The translations under genes were made by a program, and so were the position numbers. Below, piece after piece: positions 24,229 to 33,741 of a DNA stretch of 64,000 nucleotides. The DNA comes from DASXRA01 sp963737425. GTDB lineage: Bacteria; Actinomycetota; Actinomycetes; Mycobacteriales; Jatrophihabitantaceae. Positions within the stretch are counted from its first letter, which is position 1. Each line of letters opens with the position of its first letter. The notes under the pieces were generated by a model. The model ran no database searches, had not been told where the DNA came from, and saw nothing but the letters and a program-made list of their open reading frames with translations. The stretch is from contig CAVTSX010000008.1 in the NCBI GenBank assembly GCA_963737425.1, positions 868,001 to 932,000 of the forward strand. Reading direction: 5' to 3'.

Positions 24229-25719
24229 CTATGGGCGAATGACCGCGGCGTAGAGCGTCTGGTGGTACAGCGCGGTCGGGTCGGACGGCGTGGACGAGCG
24301 GCACCACACGACGTAGAGCCGGCCCTTCGTGGCCGAGCTACCCGCGTAGTCGCCCGGGAACTTTCCGCCGGCCTGCGCGGCGTAGTTCAGATCGGACAGT
24401 GGTCCGAGCGAGATCGGGGCGTTGAAGTGCGCTCCGTCATCGGACTCGGAGACCTGCTGTTGCACGTAGCGCCCGTTCTCGACCGTCGTGTCGCGGGTGC
24501 CGTAGGAGACGAAGACCTCGCCGCGGTAGGCAGTGACGTCGACGTTGACGCGATCCAGCCCGGCCTTGTCGGTGCGGCTGACCAGAACCGGTTGGGACCA
24601 GTGCCGTCCGTCGAAGGACTCGGAGAGCTTGACCTGGTCCGGAGTCGCTGAGTCCCACGCGGTGAACAGCCGCCCGGTGGCAGGGTCGGCGGTCGCGGAC
24701 GGCAGGCAGCACCGGATCCCGGCCGGTCCCTCGCCCGCGTCGTTGGTGATCAGTACCTCGGCGGCCCACGTCTTGCCACCGTCGTACGAGGTCCGCGCGA
24801 CCCAGTTGTCACCGGTCGGCGCGGCCGCGGAGGCGGAGGCGGACGCGGAGGCTGTCGCAGCTTGCCGATCGCTGTCGTCGCCGTGGTGGCCGACATTCCC
24901 CTCGGGACCCTCGTGCCCGGTGAAGTCGTGGCCGAAGTTCAGGTAGGCGTCGGTGATCGCGCCGTTCGGCTGGATCATCGGCTGCGAGTTCTGGGTGTCG
25001 ATGTCGGTGTCGGACACGTAGGTCGTGTCGCTCCAGTGCCGGCCCTTGTCATCGGACCACCGCATGGCCTGAGGTGCCCCGGTGAAATTGCCGTCCGCGT
25101 CGGAGATGAACGGCGTCCAGAACTGGTAGAGCCGTCCGTAGTGCGGACTGTGCTTGAAGTTGTCGATGACCAGCCAGTTCTTGTCATCGGAGTACGCGCA
25201 CGTGTCGCTGTAATGGGCGAGCACCGGCGCGCCGAACGTCTGGCCGCCGTCGGTCGACCGGGAGACCGTCACCCCGCTCTGGCAATCGACGTTCACCGGC
25301 AGGATGGATAGGTACACGCTGCCGTCCGGACCCCAGGCGACGACCGGGTCGGACGCACGATTCCACACGCCACCCGCAGAGGTGGTGATGCCGGGAACCG
25401 GAGCGTGGTGCCATGTCTTGCCACCGTCATGCGTCCAGGCGTAGGAGATGTCGACGGCGCCACCATCTGGATACCGGCCGTCGTGCGCGACGGCGACCGC
25501 CCAGTCCGGATTCGTCGGCGAGACCTCGACATCCGGCTCGACGAGCGTGTCAGGCTCCGAGCCGGGCAGGGGTGCGATGTCTTGTTGATCGATCTGGCCG
25601 ACGTGCAGCACCGTCGGATGCCATGGCGGATCTGCTGCCACGGCAGGGGAAACGGCAACGACCATGGCCGCGGAAGCTGCTGCGGCCATGGTCAGGAGGG
25701 CGGTCGATCGGCGCGCCAT
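24229..25719 (-). CDS. Secreted sialidase-like (exo-alpha-sialidase fold) protein
   Basis: A 496-residue exported protein with signal peptide (STALLTMAAAASAAMVVAVSPAVA) and three or more Asp-box motifs: THDGGKTWHH, STDGGQTFGA, SYDGGKTWAA. It has the general sequence of six-bladed sialidase-superfamily propellers. An Ala/Ser-rich low-complexity insert (ATASASASASAAA, about 285-298) interrupts one loop. Catalytic Arg triad and Tyr/Glu of true sialidases cannot be assigned, so the substrate is open. ATG 25719 is chosen because AGGAGG lies 6 nt upstream; longer starts lack an RBS. Confidence 0.87.
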   Translation of the reverse strand: MARRSTALLTMAAAASAAMVVAVSPAVAADPPWHPTVLHVGQIDQQDIAPLPGSEPDTLVEPDVEVSPTNPDWAVAVAHDGRYPDGGAVDISYAWTHDGGKTWHHAPVPGITTSAGGVWNRASDPVVAWGPDGSVYLSILPVNVDCQSGVTVSRSTDGGQTFGAPVLAHYSDTCAYSDDKNWLVIDNFKHSPHYGRLYQFWTPFISDADGNFTGAPQAMRWSDDKGRHWSDTTYVSDTDIDTQNSQPMIQPNGAITDAYLNFGHDFTGHEGPEGNVGHHGDDSDRQAATASASASASAAAPTGDNWVARTSYDGGKTWAAEVLITNDAGEGPAGIRCCLPSATADPATGRLFTAWDSATPDQVKLSESFDGRHWSQPVLVSRTDKAGLDRVNVDVTAYRGEVFVSYGTRDTTVENGRYVQQQVSESDDGAHFNAPISLGPLSDLNYAAQAGGKFPGDYAGSSATKGRLYVVWCRSSTPSDPTALYHQTLYAAVIRP

Positions 25720-25873
25720 GAGACGCCTCCTCATCCTGGGTGACTCTGAGAGTCCTGGGGGAACCGACATGCGCAGCATCCCAGGATGTCATGACTTGCG
25801 CTAGATCGCGCCGATTGCTATTTGGCAGTCGATTCGTGAGTGTCGCTCCGTCGGACCGAGGTACGGTCTTTCG

Positions 25874-26566
25874 GTGGCTGAGCTGATCCAGGGCCCGGTA
25901 GGCCAGGTGCCTATTGGCCTCTCACGACCTCGCCGCGACACACTGACGCGCCGCGTTCGTTGGCTGGTGACCGCGACGATCACCTACAACGTGGGCGAGG
26001 CAGTCGTCGCGCTCGCGGCAGGTGCCGCGGCATCCTCGATTGCGCTGGTCGGTTTCGGCCTCGACTCGATCATCGAGGTCTCGTCAGCGGCCGCCGTGGC
26101 ATGGCAGTTCTCTGCCCGCAACCACGAGCGGCGCGAATCCCGGGAGCGGACAGCGCTACGGGTCATCGCATTCTCGTTCTTCGCGCTGGCGGCGTTCGTC
26201 ACGGTGGACGCCGGCCGGGCCCTGGCCGGCGTCGAGCACGCGCGCCACTCCACGGTCGGCATCGTGCTCGCCGCGTTGTCGCTGGTGATCATGCCGGTGC
26301 TGTCGTTGGCCCAGCGGCGCGCCGGCCGTCAGCTCGGCTCCGTCTCGGCCGTCGCGGACTCCAAGCAGACCCTGTTGTGCACATACCTGTCGGGTGTGCT
26401 GCTGCTCGGCCTTATCGCCAATTCCCTGCTCGGATGGTGGTGGGCCGATCCCGTCGCCGGTCTGGTCATCGCCGCGGTCGCGCTCAAGGAGGGACGCGAC
26501 GCCTGGCGTGGCGACTCCTGCTGCACGGTGCCTACCGCGGGTGGGAACGACTGCAGTTGCGCGTAA
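25874..26566 (+). CDS. Cation-diffusion-facilitator-like transporter with Cys-rich tail
   Basis: A 230-residue membrane protein of the cation transporter (CDF-like) family with about five to six helices: YNVGEAVVALAAGAAASSIALVGFGLDSIIEVSSA carries the metal-site GxxxD pattern, VSAVADSKQTLLCTYLSGV is the second conserved block, and WWADPVAGLVIAAVALKEG closes the core. It lacks the long cytosolic domain of full CDF proteins. The C-terminus is unusually Cys-rich (DSCCTVP, DCSC), perhaps a metal-binding tail. GTG 25874 is the likely start. It diverges from the sialidase-like gene. Confidence 0.86.
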   Translation: MAELIQGPVGQVPIGLSRPRRDTLTRRVRWLVTATITYNVGEAVVALAAGAAASSIALVGFGLDSIIEVSSAAAVAWQFSARNHERRESRERTALRVIAFSFFALAAFVTVDAGRALAGVEHARHSTVGIVLAALSLVIMPVLSLAQRRAGRQLGSVSAVADSKQTLLCTYLSGVLLLGLIANSLLGWWWADPVAGLVIAAVALKEGRDAWRGDSCCTVPTAGGNDCSCA

Positions 26567-26666
26567 GCGCTCCTTCCCGATATGCCTGAGCTGTCGCATC
26601 GGCGTTTAGCTCGTCGCACGGTCGGGGTACCTCAGGGGAAACAGACTCAAGCTGAGGTGACTCACG

Positions 26667-27473
26667 ATGACCGCTACGGCCACCATGCGGCGGGCCTCCC
26701 ACGGCGATGCGATGACCGTGCTCGCTCGATGGGGATTGTCCGCCCGTGCCGCGATCTACCTGCTCATCGGCGTCCTCGCCCTTGCGCTGGCCAGCGGCTC
26801 GCGCCGCGGTGAGACCGACCAGCGCGGTGCGCTGCAGGAGCTGACCCGACATGCCGGCGGCACTTTCCTCGTTTGGGTCATCGGCATCGGTCTGGCCGGT
26901 TATGCCTTGTGGCGCTTGAGCGAGGCGGCATTCGGAGTCGTCGGCGAAGGCAGAAAGGTCGGCCCGCGAGTGCAGTCGTTCGCGCGTGCGGTCATCTATG
27001 CGTTCTTCGCTGTCAGCGCGTTCAAAGTCGTGAGCAATGCCGGCGCAGGCAGCCAGGCCGGCCAGCAGGAGTTGTGGACGGCCAAGGCGATGCAGCACTC
27101 AGGTGGCCGGTGGGCCGTGGGCATCGTCGGCGCGGTCATCGTGGTATGCGGCCTCGTGCTGGTTTGGGAAGGCATCCGGCGCAAGTTCGAGAAATACCTC
27201 GACATGCACAGCATGGCTCCGGGCGTCCGCAAGACTGTCGGACTCCTCGGCATTGTCGGCACGATCTCGCGGGGCATCGTCTTCGCTCTGGCCGGCGTAT
27301 TCGTCATCTCCGCCGCCGTCGACTACAACCCGCAGAAGGCAGGCGGTCTGGACCGCGCACTGCGCGAGCTCGCCGACACGCCCGCCGGGCCGTGGCTGCT
27401 CGCCGTCGTTGCCGTCGGCCTGATCATCTTCGGCGTGTACGGCTTCGCCGAGGCGAAGTGGCGCAGGACCTGA
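26667..27473 (+). CDS. DUF1206 membrane protein
   Basis: A 268-residue integral membrane protein made of three related two-helix units, as in DUF1206. The units begin WGLSARAAIYLLIGVLAL, VQSFARAVIYAFFAVSAF and LGIVGTISRGIVFALAGVFVI; the paired helices include FLVWVIGIGLAGYALWRL and LLAVVAVGLIIFGVYGF. Function is unknown. GAGGTGA precedes ATG 26667. The next gene starts 2 nt after its stop, so it heads an operon with PAP2 phosphatase and diacylglycerol kinase, hinting at a role in the membrane or cell envelope. Confidence 0.92.
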   Translation: MTATATMRRASHGDAMTVLARWGLSARAAIYLLIGVLALALASGSRRGETDQRGALQELTRHAGGTFLVWVIGIGLAGYALWRLSEAAFGVVGEGRKVGPRVQSFARAVIYAFFAVSAFKVVSNAGAGSQAGQQELWTAKAMQHSGGRWAVGIVGAVIVVCGLVLVWEGIRRKFEKYLDMHSMAPGVRKTVGLLGIVGTISRGIVFALAGVFVISAAVDYNPQKAGGLDRALRELADTPAGPWLLAVVAVGLIIFGVYGFAEAKWRRT

Positions 27474-27474
27474 C

Positions 27475-28188
27475 ATGGCGGCCAATGGAACGGCCACGCT
27501 GGTTTCGGCCCCTCCACGCCATCGCGGCGCTGCCGGGGCACGTGGTGCCGTAGGACGCCTCGTCGCGGCCGCCGTCGTTTCCTGGGGTGCGCTGTGCGGC
27601 ATCGGATTCGTACTGACCCACCCGCTGCGCGACACCGCGTTCGAACGTCGTGACGCGTGGACGAACCGATGGCTCGCAAGCCACCGCGGCTCAACCTGGA
27701 ACACGGTGACGCATTGGCTCACCTACGGGGCCGAGACCATGACGGTGATCGCGATCGGACTCGTGTTCTTCGTCGGTCTACGTATCGGCCTGGGTCGCTG
27801 GCGTGAGTCGATGTTCCTCGCGGCGGCGCTTGCCGGCGAGGTGGCGATCTTCCTTGCCACGACGCTGCTGATCGATCGCGCTCGCCCGCCCGTATCGCAC
27901 CTGGATCACGCGCCGCCGACGTCCAGCTTCCCGTCCGGCCACACGGCCGCAGCGATCACGCTGTACGGCGCGCTCGCCATCATCGCGTTGCGCGTCAGCA
28001 ACCGGGCATGGCTGCGCGCCCTTGCCGTCGCCGTCGCGATCGCGATGCCGATCTGCGTCGCGTTCGCCCGCCTGTACCGCGGAATGCACTACCCGACCGA
28101 TGTCATGGGCGGTGCGCTATTGGCGCTTGTCTGGCTGACAGTTACCTGGGCTGTCATTCTCCGGCCGATGCGGCGGACTCGATCGTGA
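27475..28188 (+). CDS. PAP2-family lipid phosphatase
   Basis: A 237-residue membrane phosphatase of the phosphatidic-acid phosphatase type 2 / acid phosphatase superfamily. Motif 1 is LIDRARPPVSH (variant KxxxxxxRP, with Ile replacing Lys in the strict pattern), motif 2 is FPSGHTAA (catalytic His), motif 3 is ARLYRGMHYPTD (SRxxxxxHxxxD type). It probably dephosphorylates phosphatidate or undecaprenyl pyrophosphate at the outer membrane face. It is translationally coupled on both sides: 1-nt gap from DUF1206, and its TGA overlaps the GTG of diacylglycerol kinase. Confidence 0.92.
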   Translation: MAANGTATLVSAPPRHRGAAGARGAVGRLVAAAVVSWGALCGIGFVLTHPLRDTAFERRDAWTNRWLASHRGSTWNTVTHWLTYGAETMTVIAIGLVFFVGLRIGLGRWRESMFLAAALAGEVAIFLATTLLIDRARPPVSHLDHAPPTSSFPSGHTAAAITLYGALAIIALRVSNRAWLRALAVAVAIAMPICVAFARLYRGMHYPTDVMGGALLALVWLTVTWAVILRPMRRTRS

Positions 28189-29060
28189 AGCTTGCCGTCG
28201 TCTGCAATCCAGTCACCGTCGACGACCCGGAGGGCCTGCGCGCCGAGCTGAAACGGCTCGACGCGACGTCAGATGTTCTCTGGCTCGAGACTTCCGAGCA
28301 GGATCCGGGTGCCGGCCAGACCCGGCAAGCTGTGGACTCGGGCGCCGAGTTGGTGCTGGTGTGCGGGGGCGACGGAACGGTTGCGGCGTGTGCCGGAGCG
28401 CTTGCGGGCACCGGCGTGTCGATGGCCCTCGTGCCCACCGGCACGGGGAACCTGCTGGCCCGAAACCTCCGCCTTCCACTGGACATGCCTACGGCGCTTG
28501 AGAAAGCGTTCAGCGCCGGCCGGCGCACGATCGATCTGCTGGAGTCCGACGGCAGGCGCTTTGCGGTGATGGCCGGTCTCGGCTTCGATGCCGCGCTGAT
28601 CCGTGACACGGATGAGCAGGCCAAGAAGCGCCACGGATGGGCCGCGTACGTCGCGGGCGCCCTGCGCGCGATGCGCAATACCCCGCGTGCTCGCTACGAG
28701 GTGCGGATCGACCAGCACGAACCCCGTCGTCTGCGTGGCCTCGGCGTACTGGTTGGCAACGTGGGTGAGTTGCAAGGTGGCACTGCCGTGTTGCCCGATG
28801 CCGAACCGGCAGACGGCCTGCTCGACGTCTTCGTCCTCGCTCCGCGGGCCTGGATTGACGTCCTGGTGCTGGCGTGGCGGATCTTGCGCGGCCGCCCGAA
28901 CGACGGGCCGCAAGCCCTGATCCTGCGGGGAAAGCGCGTCGAGATCCGATCTGACCGCCCAGTGCCGCTGGAATTCGACGGCGAATATGCCGGTGAGCAT
29001 GACGCGTTGACTGTGACGGTGTTGCCCGGCGCGGTGACGGTATGCGGCGCCGGACGCTAG
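28185..29060 (+). CDS. Diacylglycerol kinase / lipid kinase
   Basis: A 291-residue lipid kinase of the DAGK catalytic superfamily. It opens VKLAVVCNPVTVDDPEGL, has the nucleotide-binding CGGDGTVAACAGAL (GGDGT motif) and VPTGTGNLLARNL, and a C-terminal ATP/lipid domain ending in LEFDGEYAGEHDALTVTVLPGAV. It would phosphorylate diacylglycerol to phosphatidate on the cytosolic membrane face, reversing the neighbouring PAP2. GTG 28185 overlaps the PAP2 TGA (GTGA). Its TAG stop falls in a CTAG palindrome that is also the stop of the convergent phospholipase D gene. Confidence 0.94.
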   Translation: MKLAVVCNPVTVDDPEGLRAELKRLDATSDVLWLETSEQDPGAGQTRQAVDSGAELVLVCGGDGTVAACAGALAGTGVSMALVPTGTGNLLARNLRLPLDMPTALEKAFSAGRRTIDLLESDGRRFAVMAGLGFDAALIRDTDEQAKKRHGWAAYVAGALRAMRNTPRARYEVRIDQHEPRRLRGLGVLVGNVGELQGGTAVLPDAEPADGLLDVFVLAPRAWIDVLVLAWRILRGRPNDGPQALILRGKRVEIRSDRPVPLEFDGEYAGEHDALTVTVLPGAVTVCGAGR

Positions 29061-30655
29061 GCGCGACGCCGCAGCCGGTCGCGGATCGGCCGGCCGTCCG
29101 GGTCGTACACGAATCGGTACACCGGCACGGCCCACGGCCGGTGCCGGCGGGGGAGGCGTTCGGGCGAGTGTGGCCGCAGTCGTCCCGGCGGGCGGGGCCC
29201 GTGCTGACCGTCGTCGTACCAGCGCTGCAGGTTCATCGCCTGCGCGCGCATGGCCGCATACGCCGATGCCGGGTCGACGACGTCGTCGCCGGCCGTGTCG
29301 AGTTCCAGGTGCTCGCGCCACAGCCGCAGGCGCAGTTCGCGCGCGAACACACGCGCGCCGTCACCGAGTCCGGCCGGGTCGCGCGGTTCGCGCTCGTCCT
29401 TCGTCGCGTCGAGCACTGCACAGGACAGTTCGCTGTCGTGCGTCCACGATCGGCGATTGAGGTTGTCGGAGCCGATCATGGCCCAGACGTCGTCGACGAC
29501 GACCACCTTCGCGTGCACGTACACCGGCGTGCCCGCCGCGTTTTCTACGTCGTAGACGGCGAAACGCTCACCACCTGCCGCTCGGCACACGGAGATGGCC
29601 TGCTCGCGTCCAACGAGGCTCGGCCACCGGGACGTGCCTTCCTTGTCGGGGTATCGGGGGACGATGGCGATCACGTGCAGGTCCGGGTTCGCGCGCAGCG
29701 CGGAGGCAAGCAACTTCGCGACGAATGGCGCCCACAGGTACTGGTCCTCGATGTAAATGAGCCGGCGCGCTCGGGTGAATGCCTTCCGGTAGGCATAGGC
29801 GATGCTGCGTTCGCCGAGGGGGGCGAACGGATAGCGGCGGACGCGAGCCGGGTAGGTGCGCAACACCTGCACCGCGTGCGGGCCCGCCGGCTCGGGTTCG
29901 GGCGCCGGTTCGGGCAGGTCGCGACCGACCAGTTTGCCGGCGTGATAGGCCCGGTCGATCAGCATCCGTATCGGGCTCGACAGGTCCAGCACAGTGCTGC
30001 CGTACCAGCGCTCGCGGAAAGTGTGTTCGAGGTCGGCAACGGCCGGCCCACGCACGGCTGCCTGGACGTCGTGCCATGGCGGACGCTCGCCGTAGCCGTC
30101 GGGAAAGTCCATCGCCTGCGGGTCACCGGCATGCTCGCTGTCGTCGTGGCGGCTGCGGCCGAGATCGATCCCGCCGAAGAACGCGATGTCCAACCCCGGC
30201 CGGTCAGGACACCGCACGACCACAAGCTTCTGGTGGTGCGATCCCGCCCGCCGGGTACGCGAGTCCAGAAGCACCTCGCCTCCGGCGTCGGACAGCTCGC
30301 GGGCCAGTTCCGCATTCTTGCCCTCGCTCTGGTCGAGCCAGCCCGGCTGCGAGCGCCAGATCAGGCCGAAGACGAGTACGCCCCGTCTGGCGAGTTCAGC
30401 GAGCACCTCCCCGACCGATGTCCCTGGTCCGGTAAGCAACTCCTCGGTATCGCCGCGAAAGTCGGTGAAATAGATCTGATCCTGCGCTCTGGTGCCGCAC
30501 AACGCCTGGTGCAAATGGGCGAAGTAGGCCGCGCCGTCGACGAGTGGCTCGACCAGGTTTCCCGACGTCCAGTTGCGGATGTCCGACGCGGGATTCCGGC
30601 GTTCGCCGTCGCTGAGAAACCACGTGCCGATACTGGAGTCATCCTCGGCCGGCAC
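29057..30655 (-). CDS. Phospholipase D family protein
   Basis: About 532 residues with two HKD motifs: HHQKLVVVRCPDRPGLDIAFFGG in the first half and HAKVVVVDDVWAMIGSDNLNRRS in the second. This is the duplicated architecture of bacterial PLD and cardiolipin synthase-like enzymes, which transfer phosphatidyl groups through a His intermediate. It lacks the N-terminal helices of cardiolipin synthases and has no clear signal peptide, so it is likely cytosolic. GTG 30655 leaves space for the divergent PAP2 gene; ATG 30712 is an alternative start that overlaps it. The gene ends CTAG-to-CTAG against diacylglycerol kinase. Confidence 0.92.
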   Translation of the reverse strand: MPAEDDSSIGTWFLSDGERRNPASDIRNWTSGNLVEPLVDGAAYFAHLHQALCGTRAQDQIYFTDFRGDTEELLTGPGTSVGEVLAELARRGVLVFGLIWRSQPGWLDQSEGKNAELARELSDAGGEVLLDSRTRRAGSHHQKLVVVRCPDRPGLDIAFFGGIDLGRSRHDDSEHAGDPQAMDFPDGYGERPPWHDVQAAVRGPAVADLEHTFRERWYGSTVLDLSSPIRMLIDRAYHAGKLVGRDLPEPAPEPEPAGPHAVQVLRTYPARVRRYPFAPLGERSIAYAYRKAFTRARRLIYIEDQYLWAPFVAKLLASALRANPDLHVIAIVPRYPDKEGTSRWPSLVGREQAISVCRAAGGERFAVYDVENAAGTPVYVHAKVVVVDDVWAMIGSDNLNRRSWTHDSELSCAVLDATKDEREPRDPAGLGDGARVFARELRLRLWREHLELDTAGDDVVDPASAYAAMRAQAMNLQRWYDDGQHGPRPPGRLRPHSPERLPRRHRPWAVPVYRFVYDPDGRPIRDRLRRRA

Positions 30656-30710
30656 GGCGGACAGTGTGGTCCGATCCGCGCGGCACGTCCAGGTACTGAG
30701 AGCAGCGAAC

Positions 30711-31487
30711 ATGTGTGAGCAACAGAGCGTGCGCGAAGAGCGACGAGCGCGGCTCCACTTCGGCACCCACGCGGTGCTTGCCTTCGTGGCTGTGGTCCTC
30801 GTCGCGGTGCCGTTCTCGATTCTGCTGCTGCTCGTCACGGCGAAGTCCGACCCGATGCTCCACCTCGACCATGACACCGCTGACTCGCTGAACTCCTTTG
30901 CCGTTGGGCATCCGTTGTTCACCTCGACGATGAAGATGATCAGCCGGATCGGGTCGCCGACCGGATGGTGGATCCTGCTGACCCCGGTCTTCATATGGTT
31001 GATCTACCGGCGGCTACCGCGCCTGGCCGCGTTTCTCGCGGTCACGGCCCTGGGCAGTTCGGGGCTGAACACCCTTATCAAGACGGCGGTTGATCGGACG
31101 CGTCCGCACCTGCCCCACGCGGTGGCGACGGCGCACGGAAACTCTTTCCCGAGCGGGCACGCACAAGCAGCCACCGTCGGGTGCGGCATCCTGGTGTTGA
31201 TCTTCCTGCCCGCTGTCCGCCGCAGTCGGCGGCCATGGCTCTACGGCGGTGCCGCGCTCGTCGTCGCGCTGATCGGGTTCTCGCGCATTGCCCTTGGCGT
31301 GCATTACGTGTCTGACGTAATCGGCGGGGTCATCATCGGCGGGGCGTGGTTGCTCGCGATGACGGCCGCGTTCTCGGCATGGCGGCGCGAGGAGCACAAG
31401 CCGCAACTGCCGCGCAGTGAAGGCCTCGAGCCCGAACAGCGGCTGCGCCTTCGGCCCGGTGACCCTGGATCTGCGCCCACTGAGTGA
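30711..31487 (+). CDS. PAP2-family phosphatase, second copy
   Basis: A 258-residue membrane phosphatase with all three PAP2 motifs intact: KTAVDRTRP, SFPSGHAQAA and SRIALGVHYVSDVIGG. Six hydrophobic helices are visible. Unlike the PAP2 at 27475 it has the consensus Lys in motif 1. The start is ATG 30711 or GTG 30729; neither has a strong RBS. Together with DGK and PLD it forms a phosphatidate-handling cluster. Its TGA (31485-31487) directly abuts the stop of the convergent glycosyltransferase gene with no spacing. Confidence 0.92.
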   Translation: MCEQQSVREERRARLHFGTHAVLAFVAVVLVAVPFSILLLLVTAKSDPMLHLDHDTADSLNSFAVGHPLFTSTMKMISRIGSPTGWWILLTPVFIWLIYRRLPRLAAFLAVTALGSSGLNTLIKTAVDRTRPHLPHAVATAHGNSFPSGHAQAATVGCGILVLIFLPAVRRSRRPWLYGGAALVVALIGFSRIALGVHYVSDVIGGVIIGGAWLLAMTAAFSAWRREEHKPQLPRSEGLEPEQRLRLRPGDPGSAPTE

Positions 31488-33572
31488 CTACGCTTCCCCG
31501 TGCGTTGCCAAAGCGCCGGTTTGTCGAGGATGCCTGGCCAGGCGGGTCCGGGAAAGCCAGTGATCCGACTGTTGATTACTGCCGCCGTCCAGTCGGCTGT
31601 TGCTGGCGATTGCCGGGACTCCTGGCCGGATCGTCTCGACGGCACCGGCCGGAGTGTCGAACAGCCACAACGACATCGCCTTGAGTGCGGCCCAGTCACC
31701 GGGAACCGCATGCAGTGCCGCGGTCTCGAACTGTTCGGTTCGGTTCGGCGTCCGGACCATCGTCATTTTGATGCCCGACGCGCCGGGCAGTTCGACGTGG
31801 ACGAGCCCGGCATCCGGCAACGATCCGGCGGCAAAACGCACCGCCGCCCCGCCGACGGAGACGTCGACGAGTTCGCCGGTGACGCCGTCGATGGTCATGG
31901 GTGCCTGCACCGCCACGCGGTGGGCAGCGCGTCGGGACGTGGCGTACTCGGCGGCCCGGATCCGCCGCATGCCGAGGAGCAGCACAACGCCGGCCAGGGC
32001 CAGCCAGGCGCCTGATGCAACGGTTGAGCCGGTGCTGGTACGCCAGGGCACCCATCCGAGAACTCCGGCTGCGGCGTAGGCGATGACGGTGCCGACCATG
32101 GCGGCCAGCGCGACGAGGATGCGCGGCGTGTGTCCGCGCAAGCGTTGCTCGGCAGCGCCCTTCGGGGTGACCTGGAACTCGAGCGTCCGGCGCGAGACGA
32201 GCCACCAGAGGCAGGCGATCCCGACCGGCACACGGAGAACCCGGAGGGCGAAGGCGGTCGGCCAGTGGATCTGATGACGCATCAGCCGCTTGGCGCCCCA
32301 CAGGCGGACGGTGAACATCGCGACGAAAACCGCAGCGAACGTGAGTGGTGCGGCGGTGGACGTCTGGGCGCCGGAGAGCATGACCGCGGCCGGCACCATG
32401 AACGCGATGACGGTGGAAATGCCCTCGAGCCACCACAGGGTGCCGTTGAGGTATTCGTGGAAGTTGCGCCACGACATCCACCGCTTCGCCGACCAGAGGC
32501 GCTCGTGGGTAAGGATCTGCATCGCGCCCATACCCCAGCGACGGCGCTGCAGCAGGTACTGGTCGGCTGTCGCCGGGGCGAGCCCGACGGCGAGCGTCTG
32601 ATGGTGGTAGGCGCTCGTCCAGCCGGCGCGGATGAGTTTGAGCGTCGTGTGCATGTCCTCGGTGATCGTCTCGGTCGCGACGCCACCGACCTCGCGCAAC
32701 GCCTTCACCCGCAGCAGTGACGTCGACCCGCACCAGAACGGTCCCGCACCCGCGTAGTGCCGCGCGGGCATCAAGACATTGAAGAACAGCCCTTGTTCAC
32801 CGGTGATTCCGTCGTCATCGAAGGCTCCGGAATTGTAGAAAGCCTGCGGACCCTGCACGAGCGCGAGCTTCTCGTCGACGAACCAGCCAAGCGTCGCCGT
32901 GAGGAACGTGGGCAGCGGCACGTGATCACAGTCGAGCACGGCGATGATGTCGATGGGGGCGGCGCCGGCCTGCTCCTCGGCCGCCATCAGATCCAGTGCG
33001 TGGTTCATGTTGCCGGCCTTGGCGTTGTTGTGCTCGGGGCGACTGACGTACCGGGCCCCGTACGACTCGCACATGTCGGCCACCCAGGTCCGGTCACCGT
33101 CGTCGAGTACCCACGTCTCGTGCGCCGGTTCCAGCGCGCAGGCAGCGGCAACCGTCGGTGCAAGCACCTCGACCGGCTCGTTGTACGTCGGTATCAGCAC
33201 CGCGACGCGCATGCCGCCGGGTGCCGCGGTCACGGGCTCCGGAGCCAGGCTGTCGATGTTCCACAACGTGACGGATTTGAGCACCAAGCCGGTCAAGGGC
33301 AACGCCTCGAAGCCGACGAGAACCCATGCGGCGATGAGATTCCATCCGCCGATCGGCAAGGTGTACATGACGCGCCAGGAGAGGTACGCGAGGAGCGCGG
33401 TGATCGCTGCCAGTCCACCAATGCGGGCCATCCGCCGGGAATGCGATCCCTCCAGGGTTGGCGAATGCAGCTGATCGGCCCACGCGGCGACCTCGACGTC
33501 GGCCGAATTCGCGTGCCGATCCGTCGCCGGACCGGGACGGTGCCGTCGCGGATCAGCAGAGCGCCAGTCCAT
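31488..33572 (-). CDS. Cellulose-synthase-like family 2 glycosyltransferase with PilZ domain
   Basis: A 694-residue processive GT2 membrane enzyme. Two N-terminal helices precede the catalytic domain, whose residues are visible: first Asp in WVLDDGDRTW, DCDH (DxD), TITEDMHTTL (TED) and QRRRWGMG (QxxRW). Four or more C-terminal helices follow. Then a PilZ-like domain begins at SRRAAHRVAVQAPMTIDG with DVSVGGAAVR; the leading RRxxR is present as RRAAHR, so cyclic-di-GMP activation is possible. It would polymerise UDP-sugar into an exopolysaccharide, perhaps cellulose, but no BcsB or other partners are present. GAGGAG precedes ATG 33572. Confidence 0.93.
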   Translation of the reverse strand: MDWRSADPRRHRPGPATDRHANSADVEVAAWADQLHSPTLEGSHSRRMARIGGLAAITALLAYLSWRVMYTLPIGGWNLIAAWVLVGFEALPLTGLVLKSVTLWNIDSLAPEPVTAAPGGMRVAVLIPTYNEPVEVLAPTVAAACALEPAHETWVLDDGDRTWVADMCESYGARYVSRPEHNNAKAGNMNHALDLMAAEEQAGAAPIDIIAVLDCDHVPLPTFLTATLGWFVDEKLALVQGPQAFYNSGAFDDDGITGEQGLFFNVLMPARHYAGAGPFWCGSTSLLRVKALREVGGVATETITEDMHTTLKLIRAGWTSAYHHQTLAVGLAPATADQYLLQRRRWGMGAMQILTHERLWSAKRWMSWRNFHEYLNGTLWWLEGISTVIAFMVPAAVMLSGAQTSTAAPLTFAAVFVAMFTVRLWGAKRLMRHQIHWPTAFALRVLRVPVGIACLWWLVSRRTLEFQVTPKGAAEQRLRGHTPRILVALAAMVGTVIAYAAAGVLGWVPWRTSTGSTVASGAWLALAGVVLLLGMRRIRAAEYATSRRAAHRVAVQAPMTIDGVTGELVDVSVGGAAVRFAAGSLPDAGLVHVELPGASGIKMTMVRTPNRTEQFETAALHAVPGDWAALKAMSLWLFDTPAGAVETIRPGVPAIASNSRLDGGSNQQSDHWLSRTRLARHPRQTGALATHGEA

Positions 33573-33741
33573 CCTCGAACTCCTCGGGTTTTGCTACGAA
33601 TTGGCAGGGGTTTTCGCCGTTCACCTCGGCGCGCCCTTCTCACACAGCTCCCCGGAGCCACATCGACGGCGCAGCGCGCCACTTGAGCCGAGCGGGCACC
33701 TTGGCGGCAGAACCGTCGGAGGGGCTCGGCAGGATGGTGGT

